Shown here: piece after piece, positions 27,292 through 37,037 of the stretch
Layout: the number at the start of each line of letters is the position of its first letter
How positions within the stretch are numbered: position 1 is the first letter of the stretch
NCBI GenBank assembly: GCA_001270045.2
Contig: DF970689.1
Span: 324,205-388,204 of the forward strand
Direction: 5' to 3'
DNA length: 64,000 bases
Source: Bacteroidales bacterium 6E
Lineage (GTDB): Bacteria; Bacteroidota; Bacteroidia; Bacteroidales; Prolixibacteraceae
The notes under the pieces: generated by a model
What the model was told of the DNA's origin: nothing
Seen by the model: the letters and a program-made list of their open reading frames with translations, nothing else
Databases searched by the model: none
Made by a program: the position numbers and the translations under genes

Positions 27292-28104
27292 TTATGAATT
27301 TTTCTCCTTCATCCTGAGCAAAATCCTTGTCAGTACTTTTTTTGTATACAGAGGAAAATCACCATTGAGGATCCATCCGTAATACCCCGGCTGTTCACGC
27401 AAAACCTTTTCAACTGATTGCCCCTTGTTTTTGCCGAAGTTAAATACCTCAATCCCATTCTCGTCATAGATGATCCGTCCCATATAGTCCACATTCCTGT
27501 CGTAAGACGAGAACTGGCTTAGTTTCTCGACATCATTCTCGATTGGATAGGAAACTTTTCCGTTGTTGTCTTCATACCCAACGCCTTCATATTGGTCGAG
27601 CTGCGCCTTCAGTACCTCGTAGGTTGCACGGGTATCCGCCAGTGCATTATGGGCGTCAGCCAGTTCTTTGTTACAATAGAACTTATAGGCTGCAGTCAGG
27701 GTTCTCTTTTCCATTTTGTGGAAAATGGCCTGAACGTCGACAAATTTTCTTTTCTTGAAATCAATATCCACATCAGCCCTCAGGAACTCCTCCGCAAGCA
27801 AGGGAATGTCAAACCTGTTGGAATTGAACCCTCCCAAATCGCATCCTTCCAAAAACTTTGCAAGGGTTTTTGCCACTTCCCTGAATGGAGGTGCATCCTT
27901 GACATCCTGGTCATATATTCCATGAATTCGGGAAGCAGATTCAGGAATGGGCATTTCAGGATTGATCCTGAATACTTTTTCTTCCTCGCTTCCGTCAGGA
28001 CTAACCTTCAAAAGTGCGATTTCGACAATACGATCGCTGGCAACATTGATTCCAGTGGTTTCCAGATCAAGGAATACCAATGGATTTTTTAATTTCAGAT
28101 CCAT
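27292..28104 (-). CDS. DEDDh 3'-5' exonuclease with C-terminal extension
   Basis: This 270-residue protein starts with a DnaQ-type exonuclease domain. Catalytic positions are Asp/Glu in VFLDLETTGI, Asp in FNSNRFDIPLL, and His/Asp in DAHNALADTRAT, giving the DEDDh pattern. About 80 further residues (KLSQFSSYDRNVDYMGR onward, then FNFGKNKGQSVEKVL and YGWILNGDFPLYTKKVL) form a second conserved module seen in Bacteroidota exonucleases. The gene is just downstream of dnaN on the same strand, which suits a DNA metabolism role. It is not the canonical Pol III epsilon by neighbourhood. Confidence 0.9.
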   Translation of the reverse strand: MDLKLKNPLVFLDLETTGINVASDRIVEIALLKVSPDGSEEEKVFRINPEMPIPESASRIHGIYDQDVKDAPPFREVAKTLAKFLEGCDLGGFNSNRFDIPLLAEEFLRADVDIDFKKRKFVDVQAIFHKMEKRTLTAAYKFYCNKELADAHNALADTRATYEVLKAQLDQYEGVGYEDNNGKVSYPIENDVEKLSQFSSYDRNVDYMGRIIYDENGIEVFNFGKNKGQSVEKVLREQPGYYGWILNGDFPLYTKKVLTRILLRMKEKNS

Positions 28105-28153
28105 TTATCAAATTATTAAGGTCCCGTTTTGCGATGGGAGCCATTTAAAGAAT

Positions 28154-28198
28154 CAGGGGTTTCTTGCCTCGTTAAGTCAAAACAGCAAAAAACCCCTG
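28154..28198 (-). terminator. Hairpin after dnaN
   Basis: Arms CAGGGGTTTCTTGC and GCAAAAAACCCCTG pair over 14 bp with one mismatch. It lies 24 bp past the dnaN stop on the minus strand; the following T-run is short, so termination may be partial. Confidence 0.55.
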
Positions 28199-28221
28199 TT
28201 ATCAAATTATTTATTTCAAGG

Positions 28222-29352
28222 TCAGACGTTTATCATCATAGGCATCAGCAACATCAACACATCTTCGTCCGGATCCTCTTTCTCAGCGGGAAGAATCAAA
28301 CCTGCACGTGATGGGTCGCTCATTTCCAGACGGACCTCTGGTGAAGGGATGTTTGCCAAAATTTCCTGCAGGAACAGGGATTTGAAACCGATTTCCATGT
28401 CCTCACCCTCGTACTCGCATTGTAATCTTTCGACAGCAGAGATCGAGAAGTCAATATCCTGGGCCGAAACGACCAGCTGGGATCCGGAAAGTGACAATTT
28501 CACCAGGTTACTGGCCTGGTTGGCAAATACTGAAACACGTTTCACCGTATTATAGAAAGCCAGACGATCAATCACCATGGAATTGGGATTATTCTGGGGA
28601 ATCACTGAATTGTAGCTGGGATAATTCCCTTCAACCAACCGGCAAATAAGCTGGTAGTTGCTGAGCCTGAAGAAAGCATTCTTGTCATTGAATTCGACAA
28701 CGATGTCTGAACTCTCCTTGGCAAGAAGATTCTTTAAAAGAGCGGCAGGCTTTTTGGGCAAAATGAATGAGGCTTCCAATTCTGTCTTGACGTCATTCCT
28801 GCGGTAACGGACCAGCTTGTGGGCATCAGATGCCACAAAACTCATGAATTTCTCGGTCATTTCCACAAAGATACCGTTCATTACTGGCCGCAATTCATCA
28901 TCGGCAGTGGCGAACAGGGTTTTCTCAATCCCTTTCAACAATGACCTGTGGTTAACCTTCACAGATGCTCCTGAGTCAGGATCGATGGTCGGTATCTGCG
29001 GAAAATCCTCACCATCATAACCCACGATACTGTACTTCCCATTCTCCGACAGGATCTGAATCCCAAAAGTGTTATTGTCGACATGGAATGTCAATGGTTG
29101 TTCAGGGAATTCCTTTAGAGTGTCAATCAAAAGTTTGGCGGGAACAGCGATAATTCCTTCCCCATCAACATTGTCCAGTTCAATTTTGGTAATCAGTGTG
29201 GACTCAATGTCGGAAGCCGTGATGTTCAGACTATTTTCCGTGATTTCAAACAGAAAATTATCCAGAATGGGCATCGTGCTTTTGCTGCTGATCACTTTAC
29301 TGATGGCAGTCAAATGGCTTAAAAGTTCAGTGCTGGAAATAACAAATTTCAT
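28222..29352 (-). CDS. dnaN: DNA polymerase III subunit beta (sliding clamp)
   Basis: DnaN forms the ring that holds DNA polymerase III on DNA. The length from MKFVISSTELL is 376 aa, and three clamp domains can be followed. Landmarks are MPILDNFLFEI, the central FVASDAHKLVRYRR, and the C-terminal LILPAEKEDPDEDVLMLLMPMM that ends the peptide-binding domain. An in-frame TTG two codons upstream (29358) is less likely as the start. Unlike many genomes, dnaN is not next to dnaA or recF here; its neighbour is a DEDDh exonuclease. Confidence 0.97.
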   Translation of the reverse strand: MKFVISSTELLSHLTAISKVISSKSTMPILDNFLFEITENSLNITASDIESTLITKIELDNVDGEGIIAVPAKLLIDTLKEFPEQPLTFHVDNNTFGIQILSENGKYSIVGYDGEDFPQIPTIDPDSGASVKVNHRSLLKGIEKTLFATADDELRPVMNGIFVEMTEKFMSFVASDAHKLVRYRRNDVKTELEASFILPKKPAALLKNLLAKESSDIVVEFNDKNAFFRLSNYQLICRLVEGNYPSYNSVIPQNNPNSMVIDRLAFYNTVKRVSVFANQASNLVKLSLSGSQLVVSAQDIDFSISAVERLQCEYEGEDMEIGFKSLFLQEILANIPSPEVRLEMSDPSRAGLILPAEKEDPDEDVLMLLMPMMINV

Positions 29353-29508
29353 AAACAATATTTTTGTCGATTTTTTTACATCAATTAATCATGCCAATCC
29401 ATTGTAAATCAAAACTGTATAACATCATTAATTTTATATGGCTGACTCTTAAAAAGTACGAATATACTAACTTCTGATGGATTGATTGACTAATCGAGTC
29501 TCAATTTT

Positions 29509-31932
29509 TCATGATTTATTCACCTTCCACCTGCGTTGTCTGAGAAAATGGTAAACCACCCCAAAAATCAAAACCATGAATATCGGGAAGGCTGTATTGG
29601 TCAATGCCCAAAATTGCCTGCTTTCCCTCAATTTTACCTTGTCAAGGAGGCGAAGCTGGACATTGCGGTTACGTAAATCCATAACACCTGTATCATCACT
29701 GAGATACCGAAGTACATTCATGAAATACTCCTTGTTTCCGAAAGTTTGTTGCGAAACCCGGTCGTACCCCAATGGCAGGAACTCAGGTTCCCTTCCCTGT
29801 TGGTATCTCACCTTGTTGGCAATCAAGCTTCCGTCGGCAAAAACCATCATCTTTCCATTCTTGGTTTGATTGCGGATTTGGGCGTTGTCGATTCCCAATT
29901 GATTCAGCATCCGGTTTCTGAACGCGGAATGGAATTCACCTTCCAGTAACACCCCTGTGGGTATATGCGGAATATTAAACAGTTCACGTGCTGGGGGACT
30001 ATCGATAATGCCCAGGCTCACGCTTGCCGGTGTTCGCACTATCCTTGCATAAGGCGATGAACCCAGAATCACAGTTTTTCGGATATTCCCGGCGCCGGCC
30101 ACGGTATCCAGCGACGAAACAAATTCCGACATCAGGAGATTCAGGTGACGGCTTATGGGATGCTGGTCATTGGGTGTCAGCAACGGCGAATAATACCAGG
30201 GTTGAGGGGAAAATTCGGGCCGGCTTGTCGATGGTGCCGTGTTTACAAGTATCTGCAGGCAAACCACATCCTGTATAAGGTCGGTATTGATTCTGGCCCC
30301 ATAATTAAACAGCAGGTCATCGAGATTCAGGTCATTGGGAAAGGCAAGGGTCATCATCCCCCTGGACAGGCTGTCAAGACTTACCTGCACGGGATCGATC
30401 AGCCAAACCAGTCTGCTGCCAGCCATGAATGCCTGATCAATAATGAACTTATCCTTCTCGGTAAAAGCCAATTTCGGGTCCGCGATCACCAGGATATCAG
30501 GTTGCTTATTGACAGCTTCAAGTTCTTCAGGTGTAATAAAGCTGACCTCAAACATCTCTGATGCGCTTTCTACCAAATCCCTGACTTCATAAGGATTCAG
30601 TTCGTCATGTCCTTGCATGAAAGCAAGTGTATGTTTTTCTGCAACCGCAAGTCGCTTAATGGCCGAAACGAGCTCATATTCAATACTCTCAACGCTGTGA
30701 TTCAGGTTGACTTCGGCACTGAAACCGGGATTGTGTTTCAGAAAATTCACTGCCACTTCCCTGCCACCCATCCGGACAATTGCACCAGGAAAGATGAGGC
30801 GGGTAATGGTGCCCTGTTCAGTTCTTTGCCTGACATCCGTTGGAAGGACCCCCTTCCCTGCCAAATCTTCGAAATACTGATTTCTGTTGGCGGCTGTCGA
30901 CTCTTCGTAAGGATCTTTAATGACCACCCTGACCGGAGAACCGGAATATCTGTCCAAATCCCTGATTTTCCCTATGATTTCGTTTTGCAGTTTCCGGAAA
31001 CCTGGTTGAAGTTCCCCGGCAAGATATAGATCGATCGTAACCGGTTCATTTATGGATTCGGCAATACCTCTGGCCGCATGGGTTAAGGTGTAGCGTTTGT
31101 CTGAAGTCAGGTCAATCCTGAAGCGCAAACTCTCCGACAAAACAAAAATGAATATCAGGACCAATCCTCCGTACAACCCCATTTTCCATAACTTTTGACC
31201 CGAGAGACGGACTTTACGGATGGATATCATGGCCAGCATCAGGAATAATGAAGCCAATCCCAGGAAATACATCGTATCCCCCAGATCAATGACCCCCCTG
31301 CCCACCGAGGCAAAATGTTCATTGATGCTCATCCAGGTAAGGATCTTTTCCAGATAATGCGGAATTCCTGTTCCACCGATAAATTCAAATCCTATGAAGA
31401 ATACAAAAGATAAGGCCATGGCCGATATAAAGGCCACGATCTGGTTATCGGTATTCGCAGAGGCAAACAATCCTATTGACACGAAAATTGCCGCCAGGAA
31501 AAAGAGACCGAAATATGCCCCCCAGGTACTTCCGGTATCGATGCTTCCGACAGGGTTACCGAGCTGCCAAACCGCCCAGAAATGGATCAGGGTTGGAACC
31601 AGGGTAAACACGACAAGCGTGAAAGCTGCCAAAAACTTGGCAAAGACAATGTGGAAGTCGGACAATGGACGGGTCAGCAACAGCTCAATGGTACCTGTCC
31701 TGCGTTCCTCTGAAAAAAGCCTCATGGTAATGGCCGGGATCAGGAAAAGATATAACCAGGGAGCCAGGTTGAAAAAAGGCTCTAGGGTTGCGTATCCGCT
31801 ATCCGGGATATTGTAAACTCCGGGGAAAACCCACAAAAACAAACTGCTCAGCAACAAAAACGTGATGATGGCCAGGTATCCGACCAACGACCCGAAAAAC
31901 TGCTTTAACTCTTTCCTGTATAAACTGAACAT
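29509..31932 (-). CDS. gldG: GldF-GldG fusion: ABC permease joined to GldG
   Basis: This 807-residue protein joins two gliding-motility ABC proteins that are separate in Flavobacterium. Residues 1-245 are a GldF-type permease with six membrane segments (FSLYRKELKQFFGSLVGYL, then MRLFSEERRTGTIELLLTRP). From about residue 250 follows GldG: a membrane segment, then DLTSDKRYTLTHAARGIAES, the auxiliary-transport domain, and a final C-terminal membrane anchor. The ATPase GldA is not adjacent. It may act in gliding, secretion or cell-envelope processes; motility cannot be inferred from this gene alone. Confidence 0.88.
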   Translation of the reverse strand: MFSLYRKELKQFFGSLVGYLAIITFLLLSSLFLWVFPGVYNIPDSGYATLEPFFNLAPWLYLFLIPAITMRLFSEERRTGTIELLLTRPLSDFHIVFAKFLAAFTLVVFTLVPTLIHFWAVWQLGNPVGSIDTGSTWGAYFGLFFLAAIFVSIGLFASANTDNQIVAFISAMALSFVFFIGFEFIGGTGIPHYLEKILTWMSINEHFASVGRGVIDLGDTMYFLGLASLFLMLAMISIRKVRLSGQKLWKMGLYGGLVLIFIFVLSESLRFRIDLTSDKRYTLTHAARGIAESINEPVTIDLYLAGELQPGFRKLQNEIIGKIRDLDRYSGSPVRVVIKDPYEESTAANRNQYFEDLAGKGVLPTDVRQRTEQGTITRLIFPGAIVRMGGREVAVNFLKHNPGFSAEVNLNHSVESIEYELVSAIKRLAVAEKHTLAFMQGHDELNPYEVRDLVESASEMFEVSFITPEELEAVNKQPDILVIADPKLAFTEKDKFIIDQAFMAGSRLVWLIDPVQVSLDSLSRGMMTLAFPNDLNLDDLLFNYGARINTDLIQDVVCLQILVNTAPSTSRPEFSPQPWYYSPLLTPNDQHPISRHLNLLMSEFVSSLDTVAGAGNIRKTVILGSSPYARIVRTPASVSLGIIDSPPARELFNIPHIPTGVLLEGEFHSAFRNRMLNQLGIDNAQIRNQTKNGKMMVFADGSLIANKVRYQQGREPEFLPLGYDRVSQQTFGNKEYFMNVLRYLSDDTGVMDLRNRNVQLRLLDKVKLRESRQFWALTNTAFPIFMVLIFGVVYHFLRQRRWKVNKS

Positions 31933-31964
31933 CGTTGTGAATCGTATTTGTTTTTAATCTCATT

Positions 31965-33095
31965 TCAGCTCCCCAGCAATCGGTACATCTCCCGGGCAGC
32001 ACGTCCGGCAGCCCCTGGTTCTCCCATCATGGTGTGTAAACGGTTATAATCAGCCAACATTTCCCCCCTGTAAACCTTATCTTCCAGAAGTCGCTCCAGC
32101 TCAGGCCTGACCGCATCGATATTCATTTGGTCCATGACAAACTCTTTCACTGTTTCTTTACCAAGAATGATGTTGGGGAGGGATATATACTTTACTTTAA
32201 GGAACAACCATTGGAATATCTTGTAAGACAAACCTCCTCCGGCCATCTTGTACAATACTGCCTGAGGCGTGTTTAAGAGAGCCGTTTCAAGGGTGGCAGT
32301 CCCGGAAGTGACCAGGGCAGCGAATGAATGATGAACCAGCTCATAGGTCTGTCCTGACAACAGTTTTAAAGGCTGATGATCGCAAAATTTCCGGTAAATT
32401 TCTTCATCCAGGGCTTCGGCCTTCGAAATCACGAACTGGTAATCGGGATAAAGTGATGCCAACCTGCTCATTACGGGGAGCATATACCGGATTTCCTGAA
32501 CCCGGCTTCCCGGAAGAAGGGCCACAAGGGGCCTGCTGTCGAGATGGTTATCTTGAAGGAATTGCTCTCTTTTCCTGAATTTCTTTTTGCTTTCCAAAAT
32601 TTCATCCAGCAATGGATTACCTACATAACTGACCTTTAACTGATGTTTTTGGAAATAGGCAGTTTCGAAAGGGAGAATCGTGAATAGCTCATCAACATAC
32701 GCCTTCAGTTTTGTGACTCTCCACTCTTTCCATGCCCATACTTTCGGGGCGATATACCAATAAACCCTGAATTGATGGGTATGGGCGAATTCGGCTATCT
32801 TGATGTTGAATCCCGGATAATCGATGAGGATTACCACGTCAGGCTTGTATTTCATGATTTCCTGCTTGCAGAGTTCCATGTTTTTCCGGATTACCCGAAG
32901 ATTCATCAGCACTTCAATGGCACCCATAAAGGCCATCTCGCGATAATGCTTCAACAAAACGCCTCCTTCCGACGCCATCCGATCGCCGCCAAAGAAACGA
33001 AATTCCGCACTGGAATCCTCTTTCTTCAAGGCATTCATCAATGCAGCCCCATGGAGATCACCCGAGGCTTCCCCTGCTATGAGAAAATATTTCAA
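31965..33095 (-). CDS. lpxB: Lipid-A-disaccharide synthase
   Basis: LpxB joins UDP-2,3-diacylglucosamine and lipid X to make the lipid A disaccharide at the inner membrane. The 376-residue length is normal. Family motifs are FLIAGEASGDLHGAAL at the N-terminus, LIDYPGFNI near residue 95, YWYIAPKVWAWKEWR, ALLPGSRVQEI near 190, and VTSGTATLETALL near 270. It lies in a surE-(small membrane protein)-lpxB-gldFG gene order, all on the minus strand. It implies a normal Gram-negative outer membrane. Confidence 0.97.
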   Translation of the reverse strand: MKYFLIAGEASGDLHGAALMNALKKEDSSAEFRFFGGDRMASEGGVLLKHYREMAFMGAIEVLMNLRVIRKNMELCKQEIMKYKPDVVILIDYPGFNIKIAEFAHTHQFRVYWYIAPKVWAWKEWRVTKLKAYVDELFTILPFETAYFQKHQLKVSYVGNPLLDEILESKKKFRKREQFLQDNHLDSRPLVALLPGSRVQEIRYMLPVMSRLASLYPDYQFVISKAEALDEEIYRKFCDHQPLKLLSGQTYELVHHSFAALVTSGTATLETALLNTPQAVLYKMAGGGLSYKIFQWLFLKVKYISLPNIILGKETVKEFVMDQMNIDAVRPELERLLEDKVYRGEMLADYNRLHTMMGEPGAAGRAAREMYRLLGS

Positions 33096-33228
33096 AACAC
33101 TGAAATTATAGTAATTTACCAGGTCTGCCTGTATACACGCAAAGTAACAAGATTATTGTGAAATCTGAAAAACTCCGCCCCCGCAAAAAATGAGTGCTAT
33201 ATGACACAGCTTTGCCTGTTTGGCAAGA

Positions 33229-33531
33229 TCAAATAATTTCGAATAACAAAAAAAGAAGCGCATAAACCAGGGTGGCCATGATGACTCCCTTGGCAGCTTT
33301 CTCCATTTGGAGCTTCAGATACAGGAAAAAGATCAGGAGATTTGCAAAACCGCAAAGGCTCAAAATCTTGAAGGTGATATGTAGTTTCCAAAGCTGCACC
33401 AGATAATCGCCCAGCGGTACATCGGCATAACGAATCGCATAGATGACCATAAATATGGCGAGAGGTGCTGAAATCCCGACAAGGATTCCGGCTGAAAGCT
33501 TATCCAGCTTCTTTCTTCTTCCCCTACCCAT
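33229..33531 (-). CDS. Small membrane protein of unknown function
   Basis: This 100-residue protein begins with a basic patch (MGRGRRKKLDKL) and has three hydrophobic segments (about residues 12-35, 50-70 and 78-100), so it is an integral inner-membrane protein. No catalytic motif is visible. Its ATG overlaps the surE stop by one base (TGATG), indicating translational coupling. It also lies upstream of lpxB. This order suggests an envelope role, but the family is not recognised. Confidence 0.75.
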   Translation of the reverse strand: MGRGRRKKLDKLSAGILVGISAPLAIFMVIYAIRYADVPLGDYLVQLWKLHITFKILSLCGFANLLIFFLYLKLQMEKAAKGVIMATLVYALLFLLFEII

Positions 33532-34292
33532 CAGAAGTTCCAGGTTTTGATCGAATCCAGCGTCTCATAGCAGGTCATGTCGACCTTGACAGGCACAACT
33601 GAAACGTAGTTCTTCTCCAGGGCATATATGTCGGTATCCTTGGCTTCCTCTTCGAAATTGATAAAGGAACCCGACAACCAATAATAGCTGCGGTTGTGCG
33701 GATCTATGCGTTTGTCGAACTCTTCCACCCATTTACCGCTGGCCTGGCGACATAATTTTATGCCTTTGGGTGATCCGGTCGGGACATTGATATTCAGGCA
33801 GGTATATCGGGGCAGACTGTTATCCATGACAGCCTGGAAAATCCTGGCGGCAAATATTTTGGCCTTTGAAAAATCGGCATCCGGACTAAAATCAAGCAGG
33901 GAAAACCCTATGGAGGGAACGCCGTGGAGACAACCTTCAACCGCTGCGCCCATGGTGCCACTGTAAATCACGCTGATCGATGAATTTGAACCGTGGTTTA
34001 TTCCGGAAACCACATAATCAGGAGTCCGATCAAGCAGATGGTTAAAGGCAATCTTGACACAGTCGACTGGGGTGCCGCTACATTTATACACCGTCAGGCC
34101 CGGATCTTCCGACAATTTATGAACACGCAATGGTTTGTCGGCAGTAATGGCATTTGACATGCCTGACATGGCCACTTCAGGGGCTATTACCACCACTTCT
34201 CCAAATAGTTGCATCACTTCAACGAGTTCGTGAATCCCTTTTGCATGAATGCCGTCATCGTTGGTAACAAGTATCAATGGTCGTTCAGTCAT
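33531..34292 (-). CDS. surE: 5'/3'-nucleotidase SurE
   Basis: SurE is a survival protein that dephosphorylates nucleoside monophosphates and can act as an exopolyphosphatase. The 253-residue protein has the metal-binding motif ILVTNDDGIHAKGI (Asp-Asp), MSGMSNAIT (Ser/Asn) and VSGINHGSN (Asn). It ends with YETLDSIKTWNF. It is the first gene of a minus-strand set that includes a small membrane protein, lpxB and gldFG. An exact promoter element lies upstream. Confidence 0.95.
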   Translation of the reverse strand: MTERPLILVTNDDGIHAKGIHELVEVMQLFGEVVVIAPEVAMSGMSNAITADKPLRVHKLSEDPGLTVYKCSGTPVDCVKIAFNHLLDRTPDYVVSGINHGSNSSISVIYSGTMGAAVEGCLHGVPSIGFSLLDFSPDADFSKAKIFAARIFQAVMDNSLPRYTCLNINVPTGSPKGIKLCRQASGKWVEEFDKRIDPHNRSYYWLSGSFINFEEEAKDTDIYALEKNYVSVVPVKVDMTCYETLDSIKTWNF

Positions 34293-34309
34293 AACTGTGT
34301 ATTTTCACG

Positions 34310-34318
34310 GCAAATATA
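34310..34318 (-). promoter_or_regulatory. TAnnTTTGC promoter element of the surE operon
   Basis: The minus strand reads TATATTTGC, an exact consensus match, ending 18 nt before the surE ATG. Confidence 0.6.
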
Positions 34319-34462
34319 GCTAATTGAAGTCTGATCCTGAAACCCATTAAATACCATTTCAATTCCTGAACCTGATCAAAACTCAGGAATATAAAATTTG
34401 CATTACCTATCGATTTTCAAAAGATTTTTTCTTTTTTGCAAAAAACCCTCGTCACACTTTGT

Positions 34463-34470
34463 TATTTTTG
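34463..34470 (+). promoter_or_regulatory. TAnnTTTG promoter element of the S9 peptidase
   Basis: TATTTTTG lies 35 nt before the ATG. A TTTTTTGC block about 23 bp further upstream (34433-34440) is a plausible -33 partner. Confidence 0.5.
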
Positions 34471-34504
34471 AGACTTTTCAATTTTCGCCATCAATAAATT
34501 CGAT

Positions 34505-36934
34505 ATGAAAACCATAAAGGCCCTGTTATTTATCCTTGCCATCGCAGCCATGACCAAAACAAATGCACAGATTGACGTAAATTACCAATTGCCACCGGAA
34601 GAAATACTGGAACTCGCCGATGCCCCAATGCCACCATCCATTCTGCTCAGCAGAAATGGTGAAGATATTGTACTGCTTCACAGGAATCGCTATATCGGCA
34701 TTGAAGAGTTGGCCGAGACCGAAATAAGGCTGGCAGGATTAAGGATTAATCCGAAGATCAACAATGAAAGCCGCACCATCAATTACAACAGGATTACCCT
34801 GATGAAGGCCGGAAACAAGGAGGTCGGCGAAGTCAAAGGATTGCCTTCACAACCCAAACTTTCGGGTTTCCAGTGGTCACCCGACCAAAAAAAGGTGGCC
34901 TTCCTGCATACGGCAGCCACTGGCACTGAGCTTTGGGTCCTCGACATTGCCTCTTCATCAGCCAGCAGACTTACTGCCCCGGTTTTGAATGGCAACCTCG
35001 GAAGGGCTTTTACCTGGTTCCCCAACAGCAACGAATTGTTGATCAAGGTACTGCCTTCCGACCGACAGCCCCTGATTGACAAATCAAACAATATTCCTTC
35101 CGGACCAAAGATTTCTGTTACGACAGGCACCGAGGCCCAGAATCGCACCTATGCTGACCTTTTACAGGACAAGGCAGATGAATTCAACTTTACCCAACTG
35201 GCACGGTCAGAACTTCGGAAAGTTGACCTGAATGGCCAAATTTCAATATGGAAGGAAACTGCCATTTATGCTGGAATGAATTTTTCACCTGATGGCAATT
35301 ACATCCTTATCAATACCATCCATGAGCCGTATTCATATATGGTACCCTATTCAAGGTTCCCTTCCAAGAGCACCATATATTCCGCTGATGGCAAATTGGT
35401 TAAACTGGTGACCGAAAATCCTTTACTGGAAGATCTTCCCAAAGGAATGAACTCAACCATGAAAGGAATCCGCAGCATATCCTGGAGGAGCGATAAGCCG
35501 GCCACGCTGAGTTATGTTGTGGCACTTGACGAGGGAGACCAGGCCAATGAAGTAGAATTTCGTGATGAGGTATTTGAACTCCCGGCTCCATTTACGGGAG
35601 AGCCCCGAAGCCTGATCAAAACCATCAACCGTTATGCCGGAATCCAATGGGGTAACGACCAAATGGCCGTCGCCTTTGACCGTTGGTGGAGTAACAGGAA
35701 TACCAAGACTTACCTGTTCAATCCTTCTGATCCGTCAAAAAAACCTGAAGTAATCGTTGACCGGAATTACCAGGACAATTACAATGATCCGGGGAGCTTC
35801 ATCACCACCAGGAATGAATGGGGCGAAAATGTGCTCGATATCCAGGGTAAATACCTGTACCTGACAGGTCCGGGTCATTCAGATCAGGGGCCAAGGGCTT
35901 TTATCGACCGCTTTGACACAGGTACGAAAAAAACGGAAAGGTTATGGCAAGCCGATGGCACTTCTAACCTCGAGCAAGTGTCCTTTGCATTGGATATCAA
36001 AAAGGGACTGATCGTGACCATTATCCAGTCACAAACGGAATACCCTAACTATTTCTTACGGAACATCCAGAAGAAAGCTTCTCCCATACAGCTTACCTTC
36101 TTTGAAAATCCATACAAGAGCCTTGAGAATGTCCATAAGGAGCTGATTACATATAAGCGCGATGACGGGGTTGATTTGTCGGCCGTGTTATATCTCCCTC
36201 CAGGCTACGACCGTGAAAAGAAAGAGAAACTGCCCATGCTGATGTGGGCTTATCCACGCGAATTCAAGGATGCGGCGAGCGCCGGACAGGTAACCACTTC
36301 GCCACACCAGTTCACCTCCATCAATTATGGCTCTCCGCTCTTCTGGGTGATGAGAGGATTTGCCATTCTCGACAATGCCGCATTCCCCATCATCGGAGAA
36401 GGGGCAACTGAACCGAACGATACATTTGTCGAACAGTTGGTCGCCAACGCCAAAGCTGCCATCGACGCCGTGGACAACATGGGTTTTATCGACCGTACCA
36501 GGGTGGCAGTCGGAGGACATTCTTACGGGGCATTCATGACAGCCAACCTCTTGTCGCACAGCGACCTGTTTGCTGCCGGCATCGCACGCAGCGGTGCATA
36601 TAACCGCACGCTGACACCTTTTGGCTTCCAGTCGGAAGAAAGGAATTATTGGGAGGCTCCCGATGTATACAACACGATGTCGCCCTTTATGAATGCAAAC
36701 AAGAACAAGACCCCCATTCTCCTGATCCATGGCGAGGCCGATAACAATTCAGGCACCTTCCCGATGCAGAGCGAACGCTATTTCAATGCATTAAAGGGAC
36801 TGGGGGGCACAGCCCGACTCGTTGTCCTTCCTCATGAAAGCCATGGTTATTCCGCACGGGAATCGATCATGCACATGCTCTGGGAAACCGACGAATGGCT
36901 CAACCAATGGGTAAAGAATAAACCCAAGAAATAA
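34505..36934 (+). CDS. Exported S9-family prolyl-oligopeptidase-like peptidase
   Basis: This 809-residue protein has a signal peptide (about 1-21, ending TNA) and a long beta-propeller-like N-terminal part. A C-terminal alpha/beta-hydrolase peptidase domain follows. The serine elbow is GGHSYGAFM (Ser near residue 680), the Asp is in LIHGEADNNSGTFPMQS, and the His in PHESHGYSARES. It resembles the S9 group that includes plant and bacterial glutamyl endopeptidases. It is probably periplasmic and processes oligopeptides. No adjacent gene suggests a specific substrate. Confidence 0.9.
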   Translation: MKTIKALLFILAIAAMTKTNAQIDVNYQLPPEEILELADAPMPPSILLSRNGEDIVLLHRNRYIGIEELAETEIRLAGLRINPKINNESRTINYNRITLMKAGNKEVGEVKGLPSQPKLSGFQWSPDQKKVAFLHTAATGTELWVLDIASSSASRLTAPVLNGNLGRAFTWFPNSNELLIKVLPSDRQPLIDKSNNIPSGPKISVTTGTEAQNRTYADLLQDKADEFNFTQLARSELRKVDLNGQISIWKETAIYAGMNFSPDGNYILINTIHEPYSYMVPYSRFPSKSTIYSADGKLVKLVTENPLLEDLPKGMNSTMKGIRSISWRSDKPATLSYVVALDEGDQANEVEFRDEVFELPAPFTGEPRSLIKTINRYAGIQWGNDQMAVAFDRWWSNRNTKTYLFNPSDPSKKPEVIVDRNYQDNYNDPGSFITTRNEWGENVLDIQGKYLYLTGPGHSDQGPRAFIDRFDTGTKKTERLWQADGTSNLEQVSFALDIKKGLIVTIIQSQTEYPNYFLRNIQKKASPIQLTFFENPYKSLENVHKELITYKRDDGVDLSAVLYLPPGYDREKKEKLPMLMWAYPREFKDAASAGQVTTSPHQFTSINYGSPLFWVMRGFAILDNAAFPIIGEGATEPNDTFVEQLVANAKAAIDAVDNMGFIDRTRVAVGGHSYGAFMTANLLSHSDLFAAGIARSGAYNRTLTPFGFQSEERNYWEAPDVYNTMSPFMNANKNKTPILLIHGEADNNSGTFPMQSERYFNALKGLGGTARLVVLPHESHGYSARESIMHMLWETDEWLNQWVKNKPKK

Positions 36935-37037
36935 AACAATTTATTCCTGAATCTGTTTGTTTCATTGGATCAGAGATGCCCGAAAAATCTCTGTACATGA
37001 AAACATGTTCACTAACAGTCGAGAGTAACAATTCTGA

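Noticed and set aside
28222-29352. Replication origin near dnaN
   Set aside because: dnaN is not beside dnaA or recF, and no cluster of DnaA-box-like sequences was seen around it.
29509-34292. Gliding motility locus
   Set aside because: Only the fused gldF-gldG and GldI-like FKBP proteins occur in the window; no other gld, spr or T9SS genes are present, so gliding cannot be claimed.
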